Positions 38,858-45,387 of a stretch of 64,000 bases of DNA are shown here, one piece after another. Numbering within the stretch: the stretch's first letter is position 1; each line of letters begins with the position of its first letter. The DNA comes from Sphingomonas sp. Leaf407. Lineage in GTDB: Bacteria > Pseudomonadota > Alphaproteobacteria > Sphingomonadales > Sphingomonadaceae. Both the position numbers and the translations under genes were made by a program. A model generated the notes under the pieces. It made no database searches. It was given only the letters and a program-made list of their open reading frames with translations, and was not told the DNA's origin. The DNA lies in NCBI RefSeq assembly GCF_001425385.1, contig NZ_LMQO01000001.1:310001-374000 (forward strand), read 5' to 3'.

Positions 38858-39225
38858 AGATGGACCGCGTCCGGCAGGGTGACGGGCCGCTCGTCTCGGG
38901 GATCACGACGGGCGGTTTCCGGGTGGATGACGGCATCTACCCGGCGCTGCTGCTGACGCCGAAACGCGCCGAGGGCTGGGAGCCGCCGGCGTTCGAGGCG
39001 CTCGACGTGGCGGCGCTGGCGGCGATCCTCGACATCCAGCCCGCGCCCGAATTCCTGCTGCTCGGCACGGGCGCGACGTTGCGCCAGCCGTCGCGCGCGT
39101 TCGTCCGCGCGCTCGATGCGCGCGGCCTCGGCATCGAGGCGATGGACAGCCGCGCCGCCGCCCGTGCGTGGGGCGTGTTGCGCGACGAGGGCCGCTGGAT
39201 CGCGGCGGCGATCTACCCGCTGTAA
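38854..39225 (+). CDS. Mth938-like (NDUFAF3/DUF498-type) domain protein
   Basis: 123 aa from GTG 38854, which overlaps the secF TGA; ATG 38860 is the alternative. The sequence FRVDDGIYPALLLTP, then PEFLLLGTGATLRQPS near residue 67 and GIEAMDSRAAARAWGVLRDEGRWIAAAIYPL, is the Mth938-like fold. The human relative NDUFAF3 assembles complex I; bacterial copies often sit beside secDF with unproven function. There is no signal or membrane span, so the protein is cytosolic. Its end overlaps the convergent glycosyltransferase gene by 13 bp. Confidence 0.85.
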   Translation: MKMDRVRQGDGPLVSGITTGGFRVDDGIYPALLLTPKRAEGWEPPAFEALDVAALAAILDIQPAPEFLLLGTGATLRQPSRAFVRALDARGLGIEAMDSRAAARAWGVLRDEGRWIAAAIYPL

Positions 39226-40385
39226 CGGTTCACCAGCGCGCCCAGGTGATCGCGCAGTTCGCGGGCGTTGCGTTCCCAGCTATAGGCATCGACGGTCGCC
39301 CTGGTCGCGACCGGATCGGCGGCCTGCGACAGCACGGCGGCAATGGCCTGGGCGAAGGCGGCCGAGTCGCGCGTGGCGATCCGCCCGGCGGCGCGGGTGG
39401 TGACGACCTCGCGCGCGGCGCCCGCATCGGGGATGACGATCGGCGTGCCCGACGCCAGCGCCTCGACCCACGCATTGGCGAGGCCCTCCGACGACGACGC
39501 CAGCGCCATCACATCCGCGGCGGCGAGCAGGTCGGGCAGATCGTCATGCGGCAGCGATCCGCACAGCCGCACCCGATCGCCGATGCCGAGATCGGCGATC
39601 CGCGCCGCCAGCGCCGCCCGGTCCGGCCCGCCGCCGACGATCCACAGATGGACGCCGGGCAACGCCGCGACCGCATCGAGCACGATCCGGTGCCCCTTGC
39701 GCGCGATCAGCGCGCCGAGCGACACCACCAGCGGCGCGGCGATGCCCAGCCGCGCGCGGGCGACGGCGCGATCGACGCTGCCGAAGCGCGTCCGATCGAT
39801 GCCGGTGCGATGCACCCGCACCGGGCGATCGATTCCGGTCGCAAGGATGTCGTCGGCCATCGACCGCGATACCGCGAGCAGCCCGTCCGCCGCCTGTCCG
39901 GCGGCGCGAACCTGCGCCGCCGTGGCCGACGCATGGCCCCAGTGATGGATGTCGGCACCGCGCGCCTTGATCGACACCGGCACGCCGAACGCCTTGCCCA
40001 GCGCAATAGCGGCCGGACCATCGGGAAAGAAGAATTCGGCGTCGATCACATCGAACGCGAATTGCGTTCGGATGCGTGTGAGCAACGGGCGCAGGCGACG
40101 GGCGAGCAGGGGGGCATGAAACCGCCCGCCGGTCAGCGGCAGGTTGACGAAGCGTGGCCGCTCGACGCTCAGGCCCTTCCACGTCTCGGCAGCGGGCAGG
40201 GCGGACAAGGCACGATAGCGGGCGGCGATCGATGCCGGAAACGGCGGCAGTCCGACCGGCGCGATCACCCGCACCTCGACATCGCTCAAGCCGGCCAGCC
40301 CCAGCGTCTGACGCTCGACGAACACCCCGAAATTGGGGCGGGTCGCATCGGGGAACAGGGTGGCGAGGGTAAGGACGCGCAACAT
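39213..40385 (-). CDS. Glycosyltransferase family 4
   Basis: 390 aa from ATG 40385 (MLRVLTLATLFPDATRPNFG); an earlier ATG adds 18 unlike residues. GT-B fold: the N-terminal acceptor domain contains PNFGVFVERQ and DVIDAEFFFPDG, and the C-terminal donor domain has VVSLGALIARKGHRIVLDAV, LWIVGGGPDRAALAA and the EX7E-type SSSEGLANAWVEALASGTPIV near residue 300. It transfers a sugar from a nucleotide donor to an unknown acceptor, most likely an exopolysaccharide or glycolipid. It stands apart from the other glycosyltransferases at 58-60 kb. Confidence 0.9.
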   Translation of the reverse strand: MLRVLTLATLFPDATRPNFGVFVERQTLGLAGLSDVEVRVIAPVGLPPFPASIAARYRALSALPAAETWKGLSVERPRFVNLPLTGGRFHAPLLARRLRPLLTRIRTQFAFDVIDAEFFFPDGPAAIALGKAFGVPVSIKARGADIHHWGHASATAAQVRAAGQAADGLLAVSRSMADDILATGIDRPVRVHRTGIDRTRFGSVDRAVARARLGIAAPLVVSLGALIARKGHRIVLDAVAALPGVHLWIVGGGPDRAALAARIADLGIGDRVRLCGSLPHDDLPDLLAAADVMALASSSEGLANAWVEALASGTPIVIPDAGAAREVVTTRAAGRIATRDSAAFAQAIAAVLSQAADPVATRATVDAYSWERNARELRDHLGALVNRYSG

Positions 40386-40428
40386 TGCCGGGGACGATAG
40401 CGCGAAAATGTGAACCAATCGTCGCGAA

Positions 40429-40458
40429 CCGGCCGGCATCCCAAAGGATACCGGCCGG
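40429..40458 (-). terminator. Strong hairpin downstream of osmC-like gene
   Basis: CCGGCCGGCATCC (40429-40441) and GGATACCGGCCGG (40446-40458) form a 13-bp stem with one G-U wobble and a four-base loop. It lies eight bases beyond the stop of the OsmC-like gene on the minus strand. There is no T-run, so it may act as a Rho-assisted terminator or an RNA-stabilising stem. Confidence 0.6.
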
Positions 40459-40466
40459 CACCCGAA

Positions 40467-40892
40467 TCAGCCTTCCAGCGTGTGGTCGAGCGTGATCTCG
40501 GCGTTCAGCAGCTTCGAGATCGGGCAACCGGCCTTCGCACCGGCGGCGATCTCCTCGAACTTCGCCGGTTCGATCCCCGGCACCTTCGCCTTCAGCATCA
40601 GCGCCGACTTCGTCACCTTGAACCCGTCGCCATCCTTGTCGAGCGACACCTTGGCGGTCGTCTCCAGCGTGCCGTCGCTATAGCCGGCACCGGCGAGCGC
40701 GAAGCTCAGCGCCATGGTGAAGCAGCTCGCATGGGCGGCGGCGATCAGTTCCTCGGGGTTGGTGCCCTTGCCGTCCTCGAACCGGGTGTTGAAGCCATAT
40801 TGCTGGTCGGCCAGCACACCCGACTGGGTGGAGACATGGCCTTTGCCGTCCTTGCCAAGACCTTCGTACCGGGCGGAAGCGCTGCGGATCAT
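40467..40892 (-). CDS. OsmC/Ohr-family peroxidase
   Basis: 141 aa. It reduces organic or lipid hydroperoxides with a pair of cysteines. The first reactive Cys is in AAAHASCFTMALSFAL (near residue 57) and the second in GAKAGCPISKLLNAEITLDH (near 124), the classic OsmC spacing. It begins MIRSASARYEGLGKDGKGHV, typical of the OsmC rather than the Ohr subgroup. The start lies only 21 bp beyond the terminator of the upstream glycine-zipper gene, so its promoter must lie in or beyond that terminator, or in the 40946-40971 gap. Confidence 0.92.
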   Translation of the reverse strand: MIRSASARYEGLGKDGKGHVSTQSGVLADQQYGFNTRFEDGKGTNPEELIAAAHASCFTMALSFALAGAGYSDGTLETTAKVSLDKDGDGFKVTKSALMLKAKVPGIEPAKFEEIAAGAKAGCPISKLLNAEITLDHTLEG

Positions 40893-40912
40893 GCGGGGGA
40901 ACCTTTGTCATG

Positions 40913-40945
40913 AAAAAGGGGCGGGCCCGTCGCCGGACCCACCCC
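40913..40945 (-). terminator. Intrinsic terminator of glycine-zipper gene
   Basis: Read on the minus strand, GGGGTGGGTCCG, loop GCGA, CGGGCCCGCCCC followed by TTTTT. The 12-bp stem has two G-U pairs. It begins 27 bp after the stop codon at 40972. Confidence 0.8.
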
Positions 40946-40971
40946 TCAGAATACGTCAGATCGTGGATGGT

Positions 40972-41304
40972 TCAACGGCAACGGCCACGGCTGCCGCCGC
41001 GTTCGATCTCGCGACCCGCCAGCGCGCCTGCGGCACCGCCGATCAGCGTGCCGAGCGTGCGGTCGCCGCGCGTGTCGACCGTGCGGCCGACCAGCGCGCC
41101 GGCGACGCCGCCGACGACCAAGCCGGTCGTTCCGTTCGGCTTGCGGCAATAACGGCGACCGTCACGACCGCGCCATTCGCGATAGCGCGAGCGGCGCTGC
41201 GCTTCGGCCTTTTGCGTGCCGATCGACGGCGTGTTGTCGGAAAAGGTCGCGCCGACCGGTGCCAGCAACGAAGCCGCGGCGATTGCCATCAGGATATTAC
41301 GCAT
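40972..41304 (-). CDS. Glycine-zipper 2TM (17-kDa surface antigen-like) protein
   Basis: 110 aa from ATG 41304, with AGGAC eight bases upstream. A signal peptide (MRNILMAIAAASLLAPVGAT) is followed by an Arg/Ser-rich stretch (QRRSRYREWRGRDGRRYCR) and a glycine-zipper domain (TTGLVVGGVAGALVGRTVDT, then TLGTLIGGAAGALAGREIER) that forms two close-packed membrane helices. Related proteins sit in the outer membrane or periplasm and affect envelope integrity; several respond to stress. No lipobox Cys is present at the signal cleavage site. It ends before an intrinsic terminator. Confidence 0.85.
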   Translation of the reverse strand: MRNILMAIAAASLLAPVGATFSDNTPSIGTQKAEAQRRSRYREWRGRDGRRYCRKPNGTTGLVVGGVAGALVGRTVDTRGDRTLGTLIGGAAGALAGREIERGGSRGRCR

Positions 41305-41474
41305 GGAACAAGTCCTTTCATCAACATCAGTGCTGGATCGCTTAACGCAGCGATCCCCTGACAGTTTCATGAACGAAACGACAGGAAGAGATTGTCCGGC
41401 GACGAACCGAACCGGTCAGCACTTGCCGAGCATTTGCAATGTCTTCCAAACCTTTCGCGCAGATGTACCGGGCG

Positions 41475-42008
41475 TCAGTCGAGCGGGTAGCGTGCGATCG
41501 GTTCATACCATGCGCCGTCATGGCTAAGATGGCTTTCGTACAGCGTGAACTGGTCGAACCGCTCGGGCGACGACGATAGGCTGGCGTGGCGGTGCAGGAA
41601 GCCGTCGACCGGACCGGTCGAGGCGTTCAGCCGGGCGATGGTCATATGCGGCAGATACGCCCGCCCCTCGGGGGGAAGGCCGAGCGTCGTCAGCGCACGA
41701 TCGATCTTGCGGTGGAGCGCGCCGACCGTGTCGTGCGGCGTCACCCCGGCCCATAAAGCGCGCCCGGCATGGCGCTGCGCGAACTGGCCGACGCCGTCCA
41801 GCGCCAGCATCGGCGCGGGGCCATGGACCGATTGCAGCGCGGTGGCGATGTCCTCGGCGACCGGACGTTCGACCTTGCCGATGTAGCGCAGCGTCAGATG
41901 AAGCTGCGCATCGTCCTGCCAGCGCGCGGCATCGACGCCGTCCATGATGGCGAGCAGCCGGTCGCGCATGGCGGGCGGCGGGCGGAGGGCGACGAACAGG
42001 CGGTGCAT
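41475..42008 (-). CDS. thpR: RNA 2',3'-cyclic phosphodiesterase (LigT/ThpR)
   Basis: 177 aa from ATG 42008 (MHRLFVALRPPPAMRDRLLA). It opens 2',3'-cyclic phosphates to 2'-phosphates and belongs to the 2H phosphoesterases. The two HxTx motifs are HLTLRYIG (near residue 43) and HMTIARL (near 126), with normal spacing and total length. An in-frame extension to 42161 overlaps the divergent Bax-inhibitor gene and is rejected. The physiological substrate in bacteria is uncertain. The promoter region is shared with the divergent gene (116 bp). Confidence 0.93.
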   Translation of the reverse strand: MHRLFVALRPPPAMRDRLLAIMDGVDAARWQDDAQLHLTLRYIGKVERPVAEDIATALQSVHGPAPMLALDGVGQFAQRHAGRALWAGVTPHDTVGALHRKIDRALTTLGLPPEGRAYLPHMTIARLNASTGPVDGFLHRHASLSSSPERFDQFTLYESHLSHDGAWYEPIARYPLD

Positions 42009-42124
42009 CGTGAAATCTCCCGGGTGCGTAACAAAGTGTTGCTTCTTGCGTTTGCCTTGAAATTGATGCCTCGCGGCGCGATATTTCCACCATCCGACGT
42101 CTGTGTCGGCGATAGGAGTTACCA

Positions 42125-42868
42125 ATGGCGAACTGGTCCGATCCCCGGACGACGGCCGCACCGATCACCCGTACGCGCACCCGTGACATGGCGCGCGACG
42201 AAGGGCTGCGGTCCTACATGTTGTCCGTGTACAATTACATGGCCTCGGGCGTGCTGCTGACCGGCATCGTGGCGCTGCTGTTTTCCTGGGGTGGTGCAAG
42301 CTCGCCGGCGGCGGCGGTGTTCCTGCAACCGGGGCCGCTGAAATATCTCATCATGTTCTCGCCGCTGATCTTCGTGATGGTGATGAGCTTCGGGATCAAC
42401 CGCCTGTCGACCACGGCGGCGCAGGGGCTGTTCTGGGCCTTTGCGGCGGTGATGGGTCTGTCGATGTCGACGATCTTCCTGCGCTACACCGGCGGGTCGA
42501 TCGCGCTGACGTTCTTCTCGACCACCGCCGCGTTCCTTGCGCTCAGCCTGTACGGCTACACCACCAAGAAGGACCTGACCGGTTTCGGTACGTTCCTTAT
42601 CATGGGTGTCGTCGGCCTGATCGTGGCGTCGTTGCTGAACCTGTTCTTCCAGTCGGGCATGCTCAGCCTCGTCATCAGCGGCGTCGGCGTGCTGCTGTTC
42701 GCCGGTCTGACCGCCTATGACACGCAGCGGATCAAGAACATGTATTATCAGGTCGCCGGCACCGATTTCGCGGGCAAGGCCGTAATCCTCGGCGCGCTGT
42801 CGCTGTATCTCGACTTCGTGAACATGTTCCAGTTCCTGCTGTCGTTCATGGGCGGCAACCGCGACTGA
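42125..42868 (+). CDS. Bax inhibitor-1 / YccA family membrane protein
   Basis: 247 aa from ATG 42125 with AGGAG seven bases upstream. About seven hydrophobic segments fill residues 35-240, starting YNYMASGVLLTGIVALLFSW. The family's conserved last region is present: GLTAYDTQRIKNMYYQ with the paired Asp residues of the proposed calcium/pH sensor, then ALSLYLDFVNMFQFLLSFMG. Bacterial members (YbhL, YccA) are inner-membrane proteins; YccA inhibits FtsH. A strong terminator follows, so it is probably a single-gene transcript. Confidence 0.93.
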   Translation: MANWSDPRTTAAPITRTRTRDMARDEGLRSYMLSVYNYMASGVLLTGIVALLFSWGGASSPAAAVFLQPGPLKYLIMFSPLIFVMVMSFGINRLSTTAAQGLFWAFAAVMGLSMSTIFLRYTGGSIALTFFSTTAAFLALSLYGYTTKKDLTGFGTFLIMGVVGLIVASLLNLFFQSGMLSLVISGVGVLLFAGLTAYDTQRIKNMYYQVAGTDFAGKAVILGALSLYLDFVNMFQFLLSFMGGNRD

Positions 42869-42891
42869 TCCACATCAACCGACACGCCAAG

Positions 42892-42922
42892 GGGCCGGAC
42901 GGGAGACTGTCCGGCCCTTTTT
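42892..42922 (+). terminator. Intrinsic terminator after Bax-inhibitor-1 gene
   Basis: GGGCCGGAC (42892-42900), loop GGGAGACT, GTCCGGCCC (42909-42917), then TTTTT. A perfect nine-base GC-rich stem with a T-run starts 23 bp after the stop codon. Confidence 0.92.
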
Positions 42923-42975
42923 CATGCACGGAACGCGCCGCTCCCGCCGTCGTTAGTGGCATGAAGGAGTGAGGG

Positions 42976-43281
42976 ATGATGGATAGCGACAACAAGGCAT
43001 TCGACGACAACGCGATGGATTCGCTCGCCGTCGCACCCGATGGCAGCGAGCAGGACGCAGGCGTGCCCGCGCGCGGCGACGCCGGCGAGGATGCTGCGAT
43101 CAACGACCGTGTCGAGGACCAGCCGAACGATCACGACGCACGGCTGGACGAGGGTCTGGACGAGACGATGGATGCGTCGGATCCGGTATCGATCAGCCAG
43201 CCGTCGCATCTGGGCGGGCCGGCGCCATCGTCGGGCTATGACGCCGAAGCCGAGGCAAAGCGCGCGGCGCAGCAGGACTGA
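42976..43281 (+). CDS. Small acidic protein of unknown function
   Basis: 101 aa from ATG 42976 (a second ATG follows immediately), with AAGGAG upstream at 42964-42969. Strongly acidic and polar, with many Asp and Glu and few hydrophobic residues (for example DAGEDAAINDRVEDQPNDHD), so likely unstructured in solution. No signal peptide, membrane span or motif. I know no function; similar low-complexity acidic proteins are found in sphingomonads. It has its own ribosome site after a terminator, supporting that it is real. Confidence 0.6.
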   Translation: MMDSDNKAFDDNAMDSLAVAPDGSEQDAGVPARGDAGEDAAINDRVEDQPNDHDARLDEGLDETMDASDPVSISQPSHLGGPAPSSGYDAEAEAKRAAQQD

Positions 43282-43349
43282 GCAGTCCCAAACCGATGAG
43301 AACGGCGTGTCGACTGGTGTCGGCGCGCCGTTTTCGGTATCTGCGGGAT

Positions 43350-43949
43350 ATGATGATGGCCCGGTCGATACGTGGAATGATGCGGTGGTGCGCCGCGCTG
43401 CTGCTGGTGCTCGGCGGGATCGTGCCCGCGCAGGCGGCGGTGACCATAACCTTCTGGTCGCAGGAATTCGGCCAGAATTTCCCGCATGCCTTTTTCACGC
43501 TCGCCGGCACCCCCGACAGTGGCGGTCCGGCGATCGCCGAAAGCTATGGCTTCACCGCCAAGGCGCTGACGCCGGCGATATTGATGGGCACGGTCGGCGG
43601 GATGATCGACCGGCCGAAGCCGAAATATATCGCGGGCAGCAACGCGCATTTCTCGGTCGTGCTGAGCGATCCGCAATATGCCGCGATCCGCTCGCTGGTG
43701 GCCGAATGGGGGCCGGGCGGCGATTCGCACTATAACCTCAACCGCCGCAACTGCGTCCATTTCGTCGCGGAGGCGGCGCGCCGCGCCGGTCTGACCGTCG
43801 TCGAGGACAAGAAGCTGATGAAGAAGCCGCGGTCGTTCAGCCAGTCGCTCGAAGCGGCGAATATCGGGCGGGTGACGGTGATCGAACTGCCGGCGAAGGA
43901 CTATTACGCCTCGCTCGGCGCGCCGCCGGTCATCGTCCCGGCCGGCTGA
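43350..43949 (+). CDS. Secreted protein with papain-like (His...Asn-Cys-x-His) pattern, unknown
   Basis: About 199 aa from ATG 43350; ATGs at 43296 and 43356 are also in frame. A signal peptide (RWCAALLLVLGGIVPAQA) is followed by a compact domain. Two conserved-looking spots are FPHAFFTLAGTP (near mature residue 15) and NLNRRNCVHFVAEAARRAGL (near 135), an arrangement of His then Asn-Cys-x-x-Phe-Val that recalls permuted NlpC/P60 or LRAT-like folds, where NC-x-x-F-V marks the active site. That suggests a periplasmic amidase or peptidase, but the assignment is by pattern only. No partner gene. Confidence 0.6.
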   Translation: MMMARSIRGMMRWCAALLLVLGGIVPAQAAVTITFWSQEFGQNFPHAFFTLAGTPDSGGPAIAESYGFTAKALTPAILMGTVGGMIDRPKPKYIAGSNAHFSVVLSDPQYAAIRSLVAEWGPGGDSHYNLNRRNCVHFVAEAARRAGLTVVEDKKLMKKPRSFSQSLEAANIGRVTVIELPAKDYYASLGAPPVIVPAG

Positions 43950-44032
43950 CCGGTGCCACGCGCGCGGCGGGTGTACTTTCGCCAACCGGCGATTTTGGGC
44001 ACATAGCGCGACAGGCGACGATGGAGGCGACG

Positions 44033-44917
44033 ATGCGGTGGTGGATCATGGGCGCGGCGATGGCGGTCGCCGCTTGTAGTCAGGACCCGCAACCGGCCGC
44101 GACCAACACCGCTGGGGAAGTCGAACAACCCGCGCCGATCGCCTCGCCGACGCCCGAAGCGCTCACCGCCATCCCGACGCGCTTCGTCGGAAGCTGGGAC
44201 AGCGATGCCGCATCGTGTCGCGCGGTCGCTCCGGGCGAGCAACGGCTGGCGATCGCCGCCGACACGCTGACGATCGCCGGCACCGACTATCCCGCCCAAT
44301 CGATCACCGCCGCCGAGGCTGGCGCCGTCGATGTCGATGTGGTCGCCGACCGGTCGGGGATCACCGCGCAGCGCCGCTATCGGCTGGCGCTGGCAGAGGG
44401 CGGCGCGCTCGACCTGACCGGGGTCGATGGCAATGCCCGTCGCGTACGCTGCGACGCCCCCGCCGGTGCCGAGGCCGCCGCGCGCAACGCGGTGGCACTC
44501 AACCTCGCACCCGACGGCATCCAGACGGTGGCCGGGGCCAGCAGTCGCCAGATCGGCTTCGGCACCCCCGCCGAGATCGTCCTGCGCGTCGCCGAGGCGG
44601 CGATGCAGGCGCTGCCCGAACGCTCGCGCAACACCGATTGCGGCGAAGGGCCGCTCGACATCGCCAGCTATCCGCGCATCCACCTGTATTTCCAGGACGG
44701 CCGGTTCGTCGGCTGGGCGGCGCGCGGACGCGGGCTGACGACGATGGCCGGGGTCGGCATCGGATCGAAGCGCGCCGACGTCGAAGCGGTGATCGATGCA
44801 CCGGTCGAGGATACCAGCCTTGGCCGCGAGTTCAGCAGCGGCGGCCTGTCGGGACTGTATGACGCGAAGGACAGTGTCACCGAACTATGGGCGGGCAGCG
44901 TCTGTCTGGCCCGCTGA
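44033..44917 (+). CDS. Putative lipoprotein, unknown function
   Basis: 294 aa from ATG 44033 (GAGG nearby; ATG 44021 is an alternative). The lipobox AMAVAAC places Cys15 at the cleavage site, followed by SQDPQPAATNTAGEVEQPAP, a flexible Pro/Ala tether. The domain from about residue 48 (RFVGSWDSDAASCRAVAPG) resembles small periplasmic beta-barrel lipocalin-like sequences. The second half (LPERSRNTDCGEG, YFQDGRFVGWAARGRGLTTM, GIGSKRADVEAVID) has no family I can name. It probably faces the periplasm. It overlaps the following GNAT gene by 31 bp. Confidence 0.7.
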   Translation: MRWWIMGAAMAVAACSQDPQPAATNTAGEVEQPAPIASPTPEALTAIPTRFVGSWDSDAASCRAVAPGEQRLAIAADTLTIAGTDYPAQSITAAEAGAVDVDVVADRSGITAQRRYRLALAEGGALDLTGVDGNARRVRCDAPAGAEAAARNAVALNLAPDGIQTVAGASSRQIGFGTPAEIVLRVAEAAMQALPERSRNTDCGEGPLDIASYPRIHLYFQDGRFVGWAARGRGLTTMAGVGIGSKRADVEAVIDAPVEDTSLGREFSSGGLSGLYDAKDSVTELWAGSVCLAR

Positions 44918-45348
44918 TCGACGCGGCGGGTGCCGCCGATGCCGCAGCGGTGGTGGCATTGTGGCAGGCCTGCGGGCTGACCCGGCCGTGGAACGATCCG
45001 CACACCGATTTCGACCGCGCGCTGATGGCCGGGAACGCGACGATCCTGCTCGCGCGGATCGACGCTGCGATCATCGGCAGCGCCATGGTCGGGCAGGACG
45101 GCCATCGCGGCTGGGTCTATTATCTCGCGGTCGTGCCCGAGCGGCGGGGGCAGGGCATTGGCGGCATGCTGATGGCCGCTGCCGAGGCGTGGCTGATCGC
45201 GGCGGGCATTCCCAAGGTCCAGTTGATGGTGCGTGGCGGCAATGACGCGGCGCTTGGCTTCTATCGGAAACTGGGGCTGGAACGGCAGGATGTCGTCGTT
45301 CTAGGACGGTTCCTAACGGCTACTGATAGTCACTTGCAAAAGCGATAG
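44887..45348 (+). CDS. GNAT family N-acetyltransferase (YpeA-like)
   Basis: 153 aa from ATG 44887, overlapping the lipoprotein gene. N-terminal WQACGLTRPWNDPHTDF and the acetyl-CoA loop VVPERRGQGIGGMLMAAAE (residues 78-96, Q/RxxGxG/A), followed by KVQLMVRGGNDAALGFYRKLGL, are typical of the YpeA subfamily, whose members acetylate unknown small molecules or protein N-termini. Its last codons overlap a Fur-like operator (45324-45340) that belongs to the downstream receptor gene. Confidence 0.88.
   Translation: MGGQRLSGPLIDAAGAADAAAVVALWQACGLTRPWNDPHTDFDRALMAGNATILLARIDAAIIGSAMVGQDGHRGWVYYLAVVPERRGQGIGGMLMAAAEAWLIAAGIPKVQLMVRGGNDAALGFYRKLGLERQDVVVLGRFLTATDSHLQKR
45324..45340. promoter_or_regulatory. 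Fur-like operator upstream of siderophore receptor
   Basis: TGATAGTCACTTGCAAA. It agrees at 14 of 17 positions with TGATACTCATTCGCAAA at 49033-49049 and fits the TGATA-n-TCATT-n-GCAA form of many Fur boxes. It lies 47 bp upstream of the receptor ATG at 45388, where it could block transcription when iron is plentiful. Confidence 0.65.
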
Positions 45349-45387
45349 GCCGCGCGTACCCGGTGCGAAACCGCTCAAGGAAATCGC

